A stretch of 22,041 nt of DNA, from positions 1 through 22,041 of the forward strand of contig JAPDRN010000247.1 of assembly GCA_030247855.1 (NCBI GenBank), in the 5' to 3' direction. Positions 9,253-19,222 of this stretch are shown here, piece after piece (position 1 is the first letter of the stretch; every line of letters begins with the position of its first letter). The position numbers were made by a program, and so were the translations under genes. The notes below the pieces were generated by a model. It searched no databases. It saw only the letters and a program-made list of their open reading frames with translations, and was not told where the DNA came from. This DNA comes from Knufia peltigerae. Its lineage: Eukaryota; Ascomycota; Eurotiomycetes; Chaetothyriales; Trichomeriaceae.

Positions 9253-10102
9253 GACGAGGAATTCCTAGGAGCCTGAGGGGAACATGCGGTGAATGATGGT
9301 ATGAAAAGTCTTGAAGACACAAAGAGAGAGCGAGAGAGAGAGAGAGAGTTAGGGCAAGAGTGTGTTCAAGTACTGTCAAGTCAAAGACAGAGTTTCTAGT
9401 AATGCTAGGTAAACACGTTCCTGTAGAGTGAAGGGTCCTCTTTTTTTGATTCTTTATTCACAGTAACCCCATAAGTAGGTAGGTAGACATGTGGTATGTA
9501 TGGGTGCCTGACGCAGGTTGGAGGGGGAGGAGGAAGAGAAGAGAGAGAGGGAGACAGACGGAAAGGCTTGTGCTAGATGATCGGCCCTCGTGAGCTGAGC
9601 TGCTGAGCTGATGAGCTGCCGTCATTCTACGGAATATTGTACGTACAGAAACTGAATTGTCCAATGGCAGTGCTTGTTTTCGGCTCAGCCTTGTGATCGG
9701 TGCGTTATCGATAACGGGAAAATCAATGGGGAATCAATAGTGCAGCCGAGTGCCGATATCTGTCTACGCGGACCTTATCAGACACCGGCATCTTTGCATT
9801 AGGTACGGAGTAGGTACTGTAGGTACAACACCCCTCTCAATGGTTCCCTCAAGGCTGCTGGCAGTCTTAGCACTCGCTGAGGTCTGGTTCCGACGATCGT
9901 GGGCGCTATGGATACAAAATTAACCTCTGGCATTGAAATTGTTGAACGGGAATGCCATACTTCCTCATCGTCTGTTGTCCAGTCGTCGAGCTCTCCAGGT
10001 ACATCTTGTGTTATGGCTGGCAAATAATTTTTGACTTCAATCTCCTGGCATAGCGCCTTGTAGACCCCAACCGACTGGTCGCTCATATTTGAGTAAATGA
10101 TT
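9253..10102. other. Upstream region of TB2/DP1 and downstream region of the first Zn2Cys6 gene
   Basis: It contains the GA-rich leader of the TB2/DP1 gene, TGAGCT-like repeats at 9591-9619 and a TACGGAGTA copy at 9804-9812. A minus-strand open frame at 9799-10134 (ATG at 10134) has no recognised motif. It may be non-coding or a further 3' exon of the neighbouring regulator. Confidence 0.4.
9323..9348. repeat. GA/CT microsatellite in the TB2/DP1 5' leader
   Basis: A run of AG dinucleotides with one C interruption lies about 70 nt upstream of the TB2/DP1 start codon. It reads as CT on that gene's coding strand, so it resembles the pyrimidine-rich leaders of fungal genes. A second GA-rich tract lies at about 9518-9556. 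Confidence 0.8.
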
Positions 10103-11624
10103 TCAGAAGCCGTGGAGGATATTTTCAACGGCATGGATCATGGATTCTCGGAACAAGGCGAACTTGTGATGGCTCTATATGCAATCCAAGACTTTGTTCT
10201 GATAATTGACAGAAGCCATTCAAATCATATTTAGCATCTGATCTCACCGAGATGATTTGCCGACATGCAACGACATTTGCTTCTCCATCTTGCGCGTTCT
10301 TCCTTATTTCGAAGGGTGGGCATGCCTTGGGGGTTGGATTTCGTTCACCAGAGTTTGCCGGTAGGTATCCATTGGTGATCCTAGGGAAACGAATAATGGA
10401 CGAATCCAGGCTATCCGAACTTATTTTCTTCCAATGTCCTCGAGAATTTCAATCAGCTTCAAGGCTCATGTCCTATCATTTCAAGACACCAAGCCTTCGA
10501 GTACAGCTATGGAATGGATTAAGCTCAAATGCCGGCGACCCATCTGCTATTGACGATGGTGTGACGTCGTTGCGACCCGAATCAGGCCCCGATAGGTACA
10601 GCACAACTGGGTTCAAAAGAGACTGTAGAATCTCAGGGTCTTGTTCGGGCATCAGCATGGAGGTACCATCTGCCCGACCGTACGGTTTTGTGACCTGCGT
10701 GTATATTATATCTCGGGTTCGCAAGATATCGTGCAGATCACTTAGATGCATCCGGTATCTATCTGCGCAGGCCAATAGATGGTATAGGGAGCCAAATATC
10801 GTCCTTGGATCTGGCTCGGTGTACGGCGGGGTAGACTCGAGATCAAAGCATACACGGTCCGCTGAGCGGGCAGTCGTCGATCTCAAAGACTCCCAACGAG
10901 CAGCCACGATACATGACCAGTACAGTATCGGTTGGGGATAGTGTGGTCGATGGAGGCCCAGGGTCAGCGCCATGCGACAAGCGGACATTGTCATCATGGA
11001 CTGCTGGGAGAATTGGGGAGAAGCGAGGAGCAGCAGGATGGATTGCAATGTCGACAGTGTAGGCAGGGAGAGCAGCTCGTAGGCGTCAAAGCATTGGTGG
11101 ATAGACTGGGAGATGTCCTCAGCCAGCGCAGTCGCACTGGCGCCGGCGAGGTGAGCCGATACAAGACAGACCGACCGGAGCAAGAGCGGAGAAGAGTAGG
11201 GCTCCTGATTGAGGTCCCTTTCTTGAACAAGAGGCCAGTGAGGCGCAATCGTGGAGAAGTATCTTTCAAGCCCCTGTCAGACACTAACAAGGGCCCTTTT
11301 TATGCTTGACAAGTATGGATGTACTTACCGGTCGAGAAGAGAGGCTACGACGGCCGAGGTTGCAAAAGGAAGGTCGACTTTCCAGGGCATCCGATTCCCA
11401 TCCTGGTCATTATGACTAGCTCGGTGAGAGATGGCTTGTTGTTGCTCTTCTTCAAATACACACTCTGAGCCCTTGGAAATGCAGTTTCTGCAGGGAACTC
11501 CGCCTTCGCAGCTTTGGCGACGTTGTCAGAGTTGGGATTATATCAACGTTTGACATCTCAGGACTTACCGTCGCTTGGATGACCGACATTGTTTACAGGC
11601 TCTGCCTGTTCTCAACCGTTTCAT
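10103..11624 (-). CDS. Zn2Cys6 transcription factor with fungal-specific TF domain
   Basis: A nuclear DNA-binding regulator. ATG 11624; exon 1 to 11569; intron 11568-11512; exon 2 11511-11329; intron 11328-11263 (GTAAGT, CTGAC, AAAG); exon 3 from 11262. The first intron splits the zinc cluster, whose six cysteines are spaced x2, x6, x5, x2, x6, starting at C10. Exon 3 opens with RYFSTIAPHWPLV and continues through the PF04082-type middle region (STLQSILLLLAS, then RMALTLGLHRP). Read through, exon 3 ends at TGA 10478-10476, giving 341 residues. A 51-nt intron (10489-10439, GTGTCT donor) restores the frame into an open stretch with VVACRQIIS, as in the post-domain helices of such factors. A second intron from 10247 would lead to a last exon ending at 10103. 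The 5' two-thirds are firm; the 3' end is tentative. It is divergent from the second regulator. Confidence 0.8.
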
Positions 11625-12080
11625 CGCCTCTGCTTACTGCATCATATATCAAGCGCAATGGTACCAAGACTCGATGGAGGTGGAAAATTAGCGTTGGTGA
11701 GGGAGTATATCGGTTCTCATAGTAGAGTTGAATTTTAGATGTAGGATTCGGATCAAGTTGGAGTGGGGTGGTTGGGCGTGTCTTCCCCGCGTGGCCCCTA
11801 ACAGGAGGCTCACTAGGCGTGCACGTTTTAGTCTACCTAAGCATTGACTCCCTAAAATGGCACCTGTAGGAACCTACAAGTACTGGGTAGTCAAGTGGGT
11901 TGTTCACCTAGGTACCTATGTAGGTATCCCGCCTTCCGTACAGGTCTTTATACCAGCCTGTGAGCCTCCACATGCAGTAACCTTGAGGTCTGTACACCTC
12001 CAGCTTCCGTCCTCCTTCCTTCTTGTCTGGCCAACTGCATCAACGATTCTCACCACCAACCTCTTCCTGTTCTCCAGTTT
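11625..12080. promoter_or_regulatory. Shared divergent promoter of two Zn2Cys6 genes
   Basis: 456 bp lie between the two start codons, so the regulators must share regulatory DNA. A TACCTAGG-type patch lies at about 11907-11925. No CGG-N15-CCG element like those near the transporter was seen here. Confidence 0.5.
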
Positions 12081-13846
12081 ATGGCGAACCATATTTGTGA
12101 CAACTGCCGCAGGTACGTTGAGCTCGCCCACCTTGAAATGAGTGTACTGAGTGGCTTGCCTCCAGACTCAGGTTGAAGTGTCATTTTGAACACCCTCCTT
12201 ATTTTACTCTCTGCTGCACTCGATGTCGACAGTACAGTCTTTCCTGCGAGTTCGAGGGCATTCCCTGGCCAACACGGGCCCAGCAAACTTTCATGTCTTC
12301 CACGCCCAAGGGCTTTTCTCGAAAGGTCTATTGGGGTCCCTCGAGCAATGCCGGCGGGCATCCCATGGATCTACACACGCCAAAGGAACCACCTCCTGAG
12401 CCCGCCATGGTCCAGCCCCAGTATTCTCTCAAGTCTGCTGGTCTGACGACAGCTGGTGAACCAACGACGCTGGATATTAGTCCAAATGTCAAGGAACACC
12501 TCTACCGCGTCTTCTTCGAGCACATGCAGCCAGTATTTCCCGTTGTCACCCAGGCAAGTCTGCGATACTTCCCCGTCACCCCGTTGCTGGAAAGCGTTAT
12601 ACTTGGCATAGCAGCACGTCATCATCTTGCCATTGCTTCTTGGAGAGACTACGGTCACATACAAAGAGTCATTGCTCATGAGCTCAAGGCCCTCTTCAGC
12701 ACGCGGCAACGATATCAGCCCAAGATCCAAACCGTACAAGCACTCCTGCTGGCTTTGACAAAGATTGAACTCGTAACGCACGGTCACGGTGACATGATGT
12801 CCACGGGACTTAGACTTGGACTCCTTTGCAAGATGGCCAGGGATTTAGGCCTGGACAAGGCATCCTTTTCTGCGACAACCGATCGTGACCTTCTCAACGT
12901 CGCGGTATGGAAGGGCTGCCTATTTGAGGATGCAGTTCTTTCTGCCACGCTGGGCCAACCCCTCAATATTGTCGTCTCGCCCGAAGATATCATGGAGGCT
13001 CCAACCAACACCGGCATCTCAGAAGGTACCTTTTTCGGTGACGCTGTGGACGCTTCTCACTGTCTCCGATCATTGCTGAGAGTGGTCTATGCGAGCCAAC
13101 CTGTCGATACCGATATCATCCAGAACTGCGAACAGGTCCTCAAACAGATACATCGTTATGGGATGTACTTGGGTTTCCGACAAAGACACCATTCCGAAAG
13201 CGAATATCAAGCGCTTTGCATGTTACACCATAACAACAGACTACTTTTTGTCCTCGGGCTTGCGTCCTTGACAAATACGTCAAGCCACCGCAAAGAACTT
13301 TCCATCATCCTGGCACAGGAAGCTACTTCGATTATTCCAGAAGCCTGTCAGACGCTAATGTGGTTCAACGTTGAATTTTATCTCCAGATGGGTTGTCGAC
13401 TAAATCAATTGCTATACTGTGCTTCAAGAGCCTTGATGCTTGTTGTCGATGTCCTTCTTGAGGCTCGAAGGACACATAGTTCTTCCAAGGACTTTATCCA
13501 GGAGCTCGAGAACGCTGTCATTTCAGCTACATCGTTGAAGGACTTTTTACTCAAAGACACCTCATGGGGATCACACTGGTCCCAGGGCCATACACTTGCA
13601 GCTGTCCTTGCTCGGCTTCGACAAACGAATTGTCACAGCCGGCAAATACCGGTTGAGTTGAAGAACGTTATGCGTCTTCGATCACTTGACCAGACCGAAA
13701 TTAGCGACACCGGGACCTTCGGCACTGTTCGAAATGCCGATGAGTTCTTCTTCGACGACGAATTCCTCAACAATCTCCTTTTCAACTCTACAGACTGGGA
13801 TGCTGTGCTGATGCAATACGAGAGCTATCCTCAGCCCATTTGGTGA
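12081..13846 (+). CDS. Zn2Cys6 transcription factor (fungal-specific TF domain)
   Basis: A predicted nuclear regulator of 570 residues. Exon 1 12081-12112 encodes the first two cysteines (ICDNCR). The intron is 12113-12165 (GTACGT...CCAG), and exon 2 is 12166-13846. The acceptor at 12165 gives correct spacing, with cysteines separated by x2, x6, x11, x2 and x6. The next AG, six bases on, would give x4 instead. The middle region (about residues 110-330) is typical of PF04082 factors: FFEHMQPVFPVV, LLESVILGIAARH, TVQALLLALTKIE and CKMARDLGLDK. The C-terminus is acidic and aromatic (DEFFFDDEFLNNLLF), a plausible activation region. It runs tail to tail with the sugar-porter gene, 92 bp apart. Position makes it the best candidate regulator of that transporter and the esterase; this is inference. 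Confidence 0.9.
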
Positions 13847-13938
13847 TCTGGATTTTGTCCCTTCAGAAAGTAGTTGCACCACACGAGTGCGGTTACAAGG
13901 TACAAGGCTGAATCATATATCGGATACCCTCTTAATCA

Positions 13939-15923
13939 TCAAGGTGTCTTGCTATCCTCTGTATGGATAGCCGCGACTTCCTTCGTGTCCTCATTGAGCT
14001 CGGCAGTTGTGACTACGCCGTGTCTTTCATACTCGACGTGACCATGGCACTGGTAAGTGCTGAATTCCTTTACCGACACACCCTAGCCTGACGTCAGCAA
14101 ATTACCGACCATAAATGATTCCCCAGACTCACATTCAAAAATAACTCATCGAGCTGCTCGAGAGAACGGCCTTTGGTCTCTGGGAGGAAGAACAGAGCCC
14201 AGATGAAACCAAGCAAGCATGTGACTCCAAAAATAAAGCCGACCTACCCGCCATGTCAGCAAATACCATACCGGATATCGCGTTGAACATACTTTAGCAC
14301 CAAGGTCGGCAGCTGTTGGGTTAATCAAATAGGGCAAAACCACCGCTATGAGCAGAGTGCCGGCCCACGAGACTGCAGAACCGAGAGCCTGTGTTCGGGA
14401 GCGCATCACATTGGAGCCAATCTCAGATGCAACGATCCACGCGACGGGGCCCCAGGACCAGGTGAAGAAGAAGGCATACAGACAACTAAAAGCCACTAGG
14501 CTTCTTGCTGCAGCGACACTGTTGGGTGCGACAGTTCCAACGATCGCGAAAGTGAACATGCATACGGTCTCAGCAGCGGCGCCCCATAAGAGAATGGTCC
14601 TTCTGCCAAGAAAATGAACAGACGGAAACATGATAATGATACCAGCCAGTTGACAGACTTGGGAGATGATACTGACAACAAATGCGTTGGAGATGCCAGA
14701 TACCGCGTAGAAGTATGTCCCGTATCTATGACGATGTCAGCGTACGATTGAGTCGCGATGCGAAGCTGTGTCATGGAAGAAATACCCGTTGATGAAGCTG
14801 ATACCTGACAAAACTTGCCACAAGAGAAGACCACAGGCGATATGAGTGCGGCGCATGTCACTGCCTCGGAAAGCGTCCAAGAAAGAGCCGGACCCTTCGA
14901 GCTCCTTTTCAAGTCTGATGTGTTTAGCGATGTCGTCTACATCAGCATGTATTTGATGCTCTGGATAAGTCTTTCCACGAAGCCTCCGGATCGACCTGGC
15001 ACTTTCTTCCACTTTGCCGACTGAGAGCAGCCAACCTGATGCAGAGTCAGCCAAAATCCGGCCAGCGAGTTCAAAGGTACTTACGAGGGCTTTCCGGAAA
15101 GAAGGAGGCAAACACAATTAGGATGGTAGGAAAGACGAGCTGGGTGATTAGCGGAATCCTGTATGCCCATCTCGTCGACATTTTGTAAGTTCCCTGGTTG
15201 ATGCAGGAACCTATAAGCTGGCCGATATTGATCCCAGTCTGGTACAATGCGATCATCATCCCGCGCATTTGTGTTGGGGCAACTTCAGCTTGATAAATTG
15301 GAACGAAACTGATGCACAAACACATGTTAGCGATCGGCCGGCACAGGTTGAGAGCCACTTTCAGTCGAGAGACGTGGCAACGACTCTCGACATAAAAGGG
15401 GAGAAGTCTCACTTTGACGCATAACCAATTCCAGCTAGGAACACCTGTTAGTCGAGTCGCGTGATTGATCTGACAATGTCTTACCTCCAGCGAAGAAGCG
15501 ACCAAGGAGTAAACCCCATACATGAGGGACTGAGATCTGGAAAACGACTCCTACAACGGCGATAATGCCCATCCAGATCAGACCGACTCTTCGGCCATAT
15601 TTCGTGCCGATGGGGCCTGCCGAGATGGAAGCAACTATGGCTCCCACAAGCAATACAGCATTTAAAGAGGTTTGGATTCGGGTTCGGATGTTGTATGAGT
15701 CACTTTCTTCGTCAAAGTACCCGTAGTCTTTCAGGAAGCTTTCGGTCGTCAGCACTGCAAGATGGTACGGAACATAGGGTGCTGACCTGACCATCGCCTG
15801 GAAACCACCAAGTTCGCCGCTGTCAATGCCAAAGAGGAGACTACCGCACATCACAAAACAGCATATCAAGATGGTCCTGATTTTGCTCCCTGAAGGGGTA
15901 GCCGCCGTGTCTCTGCTGTCCAT
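13939..15923 (-). CDS. MFS sugar-porter family transporter
   Basis: A predicted plasma-membrane transporter of 540 residues and about 12 membrane spans. Seven exons: 15923-15485, 15434-15413 (22 nt), 15308-15085, 15035-14786, 14725-14293, 14243-14133 and 14082-13939. Introns are 49-104 nt and nearly all have clear CTRAC branch points. Junctions restore sugar-porter signatures: FGIDSGELGG in span 1, GTKYGRRVG after span 2, GRFFAGAGIGYAS and NFVPIYQAEVAP around span 4-5, PESPRWL before the central loop, GYGTYFY in span 7, and PETKGRSLEQLDELF after span 12. The C-terminal tail is hydrophilic and acidic. Motifs place it with hexose, quinate or glycoside porters, but they do not fix the substrate. 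It shares a 669-bp promoter with the esterase. Confidence 0.92.
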
Positions 15924-16075
15924 GGTGTCCGATTTTCGAAGTCCCAAGTAAGAGATCGGTGTCTCTTGGTGATGTTTGGTTGCATCTTTCAGTCTGGGGA
16001 CCTTGGGGCTTTTATACAGAGACTTTGTGCGGGCGAGCCATGAAAAAGATTGTGAGTTCGTGGATGTTCTGACCG

Positions 16076-16096
16076 CGGCTCGTCGGCGATGAGCCG
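16076..16096 (-). promoter_or_regulatory. Candidate Zn2Cys6 binding site, CGG-N15-CCG (copy 1)
   Basis: A perfect 7-bp inverted repeat, GCGGCTC and GAGCCGC, spaced 9 bp. Read on the minus strand, the 15-bp spacer carries GCCGAC at internal positions 7-12. It shares the 13-mer GCCGACGAGCCGC with the copy at 16371. Confidence 0.6.
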
Positions 16097-16225
16097 CCAC
16101 AGTCGATTGACCAATGCCGTCCCCTTTCTCCGGTTTACCCCATATTAACTTCTCGGCCTTGCCTGCTATGGCATGTCCACCCAATTTGTGATTGCCTGAC
16201 CATGGGGTTCTTAGCTTGAGCCTTG

Positions 16226-16246
16226 CGGTGTATCGCCGACCAACCG
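16226..16246 (+). promoter_or_regulatory. Candidate Zn2Cys6 binding site, CGG-N15-CCG (copy 2)
   Basis: TTGCGG and CCGCAA arms form a 6-bp inverted repeat. The spacer carries ATCGCCGAC, matching copy 1 (read on minus) over nine bases at the same offset. Confidence 0.6.
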
Positions 16247-16370
16247 CAAAGTGCTCACCAATGGCAGTTGGCGTTTGATTATCAAAATTATTCTGCCGAG
16301 TGCGGCGCCTGCGATGTGCCAATGAAGTAGGGTTACCAGCGCCTTGCGATACCTTTGCTCTTGTTGCCTG

Positions 16371-16391
16371 CGGTTTCCTGCCGACGAGCCG
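16371..16391 (+). promoter_or_regulatory. Candidate Zn2Cys6 binding site, CGG-N15-CCG (copy 3)
   Basis: CTGCGG and CCGCAG arms form a 6-bp inverted repeat. GCCGAC sits at spacer positions 7-12, as in the other two copies. It lies about 200 bp upstream of the esterase start codon. Confidence 0.6.
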
Positions 16392-16592
16392 CAGCATATG
16401 CAAAGTCGTGCCAGCGGCCCACCATCACCAGCACGGCATACTTAAGAGTGTACGTGTTCACCGTGGCAAGTTGCACCACCCTCAGGGAATGAATCATTTC
16501 TCCTACAAGTCTTCCTACTCTGCTCTGTTGTGAGGGCATCTCCTATTCCCCTTTGCCGACATAGCAGATAACATCCAGAGGAGGTACAAACT

Positions 16593-18256
16593 ATGGAAAA
16601 CATATCACTTGACAATTTTCAGGAGAACTTCAATTTTCGGGCCGAGCACGTAGATATCAATGGATTTCTATCGAAGCAGGGTGTGGCCAACTTTCTAGGC
16701 ATTCCCTACGCCCAATTCCCAGCTCGCTTCCGAACAGCCAGGCGTGTCGACCTTGATCTCCTTGATGGGCAACTGGATGCGTCGCGATATGGGCCTCGCT
16801 GCCCTCAAAAGACTGACAATATCCACCCCATGATGCATCAGATGTTTGAGAAGTTGTCAACCTCGCAAAGGTGTGACGAGACCACTTGCCTGCACCTCAA
16901 CATATACGCTCCGCCACAGTCCGTTGGTGCTACCGGACACTCGGATTTGCCGGTCTTTGTTTGGATACACGGAGGAGGGTTCAACAACGGTGACAACACG
17001 ACGGAATTCGGTAGGTTCCAGTGGCCTGAGCCCCTTGACTGCAGTCATTCGCGTACTGACCCTGACATTCAGATGGCAACCATCTTGTTCGCAGGTCGAT
17101 GGACATTGGGATGCCAATCATTATCGTGACCCTCAATTACCGTTTAAACGTTTTTGGCTTTCTGAGTTCTGGGGAGCTTGTACAAGAAGCGATATCCCTT
17201 GGTGAAATTCCGATTCTGAATCAAGGTCTTAATGACCAGCGACTTGGTCTTGAGTGGGTTCAAAGCTCGATTCACCATTTTGGCGGAGATTCGTCCAGAG
17301 TTACTCTGTCCGGCGAGTCTGCCGGAGCCTCGTCGACCTTCTGCCATCTGAGAGGCGGCCGTGCGCTCTTTCAGCAAGCCCTGATCCAGTCGAGTCCGAG
17401 GCCACGTCTGAGGACGCTTGAGAATGCACAGGTTACATTCGATCAACTTGCCAGATTGGCAGGTATAGCGGACCATGCGACAGGTGCCGAAAAGCTGGCT
17501 GGCCTGCGAGCCTTGTCCGCAGATCAACTTCTTGAAATGTTCGACGGCAGCGTCTCACTTCCTATTGACGACCCCAATTGGTTAGATCAGGGGGCTCAGC
17601 ACGGGAATAGCAGGTCGCCACCCTTTCAGAGTCACATGCCTAAATGGTGTTCGAGGATCATCTTAGGCCACACAAAGGACGAAGCTGCACTCTTTCTAAC
17701 GCCCTATCAGAATCTGCCGGATGCGGAGCTTGTTGATCATGTACGCAAACTGGTGCCGGAAATCGCGAATGAGGCCGTGTTCTCCAAGGGCAAAAGCGCT
17801 TTACAAGCACTTACCGAATGGGCGACCGAGGAGACTTTTGTCAAGCCAACAATCGAAACGCTTTCGCATGTCGCTGAGCAGGGCACCACCGTCTATGCCT
17901 ATGAAATCTCCGTCGTTGATCCTTTTCCAGGTCCGCTCCATGGCTATTCGTGGCACTCCTTTGGAGTACCGTTGACCTTCTGTCAACCTCCAGGACGAGT
18001 CTACCCTCACATCAAGGCGACGCAAGAGAAGATGTCCAAAGCGCACATTGATTTCATCCACGGTCTCGAGCCATGGGAGGCTTTCAATGTTGGCAGGCGA
18101 AAGATGTGCTGGAACGGAGAGCAAACGCACTTGGTGGGCACTTCAACGGCGGGAAGGAAGGAGGAAGGGAACAAGGGGCCGAATCTACCGTGCAGAACAT
18201 CTGCAGAAACGGGGATGGGGGTTATTGCTGCGGCGTTGAAGATGCAGACGTCCTAG
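16593..18256 (+). CDS. Type B carboxylesterase, no signal peptide
   Basis: An alpha/beta-hydrolase of 533 residues that should cleave carboxylic esters. Exon 1 16593-17010, intron 17011-17072 (GTAGGT, CTGAC, TTCAG), exon 2 17073-18256. The junction yields EFDGNHLVRRS, then PIIIVTLNYRLNVFGFL, as expected. The oxyanion-hole motif HGGG is at residues 126-129 and the nucleophile elbow GESAG at 220-224 (Ser222). E343 in HTKDEAALF is the likely acid. H434 in WHSFGVPLTF fits the catalytic histidine by spacing, with H429 as the alternative. The N-terminus lacks a hydrophobic signal, so it probably acts inside the cell, unlike secreted lipases and feruloyl esterases of this superfamily. Divergent pairing with the transporter suggests hydrolysis of an imported ester. 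Substrate unknown. Confidence 0.9.
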
Positions 18257-19222
18257 GCTCGATTTCGCCATCGGTTCAGACACAGACACATCTATGCTTA
18301 GACCTGCCGCCGTAGCTGGCGTGTACAGTCAGCGCCCGTCTGTAGGTCGAATTACGCTCGAAGGTGTGACGCCTATAAGTTACTCTACAGACACGACTGC
18401 GATATTCTGTCGAGATCCACACAAATCGATCAAATTCTCTCGCCAATGATACACTCCAGATCTCTACCAGGATTCTTCTATTACTGGTCTTCCAGCCTAC
18501 GAGGCATTTGTGTTTCTGAAAGGGATGCCCAAAAGGATTATGTATCCCATAGACTACCTCCCTCTGAAGAATCCCTCAGCAGAACCCGTCCTGCAGTCGT
18601 TCCTGGCGAAGATTAGCTCCAACGACTGGACCGAACAATCGAATCTCTTCCTATTGCTCTTCCATCTTCTCAACCAGATGCTTCTCCCACGTTCTCACTC
18701 TCTAGGCGTCAGACCTGTAAAGACTGGGAAAAGGGCTTTTGAGTAGGTGGTTCAGCCCACGTCAGGCATGGACTTGATCTCGAGTGTCTCTCTGAGCCAG
18801 TCGTCACATAAAGCACGGAATCTCATATATAATGAATAACAACCAAAATAAACCAAGCAATCTAGATCCCTTGGCGGTGTCTAAACATTGGAGGCCAATG
18901 TTCAAATGACTGTCTAATGACATATTTTCTGACACTGAATGTTTAATTGCTCCTTCATTTCAACGCGTCAGACGTTTCTCAACTTTGCACGGTCACGTCT
19001 TCAACGACATCAGGTGCATTGCGTCCCCAGTCATGTCTCTTTCTGTATCACTTGATTTACCATGACTGAAGAACTCACATATGGAGCCCATCCGCAACAC
19101 TGTGCATTCACCACATCGACTTGAAATGTTCCTTCCCACCCGGTACCTACAGTGAAAAGGAGCATCAGACGACCCTATGGAGTATCTCTAGGACCACCCA
19201 AAGTAAAAGAGTAACATTCACC
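18257..19222. other. Intergenic region, no gene recognised
   Basis: 966 bp lie between the esterase stop and the Tdp1 start. It probably holds the esterase 3' UTR and the Tdp1 promoter. The longest open frame on + (18510-18746) begins with GTG and shows no family motif. The Tdp1 frame extends upstream to 19121 but only from a TTG. Confidence 0.5.

Larger units (their letters stand above)
15924..16592. promoter_or_regulatory. Divergent promoter of transporter and carboxylesterase
   Basis: 669 bp lie between the two start codons. No gene was recognised; the transporter frame stays open upstream of its ATG but shows no conserved sequence there. The region contains three CGG-N15-CCG inverted repeats with a shared core, listed separately. 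Confidence 0.7.

Noticed and set aside
9458..9664. 68-codon minus-strand frame with Ser/Leu-rich text
   Set aside because: Arises from the GA/CT-rich leader of the TB2/DP1 gene; low complexity, no support.
9799..10134. 111-codon minus-strand open frame with a true ATG
   Set aside because: Composition is plausible for protein, but no motif was recognised and no splice path to the neighbouring regulator could be shown. Left as unannotated.
10252..10941. 229-codon + strand open frame opposite the first Zn2Cys6 gene
   Set aside because: The antisense strand carries the fungal TF-domain motifs; this frame shows none.
12173..12446. Start of the second Zn2Cys6 protein at 12173
   Set aside because: The codon is TTG and lies inside the zinc cluster; the first two cysteines come from an upstream exon at 12081-12112.
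18510..18746. 78-codon open frame between esterase and Tdp1
   Set aside because: Begins with GTG, no ATG until several codons later, no recognisable features.
19121..19222. 34-codon N-terminal extension of Tdp1
   Set aside because: Opens with TTG and contains no ATG; ATG 19223 has an ideal initiation context followed by a nuclear-signal-like sequence.
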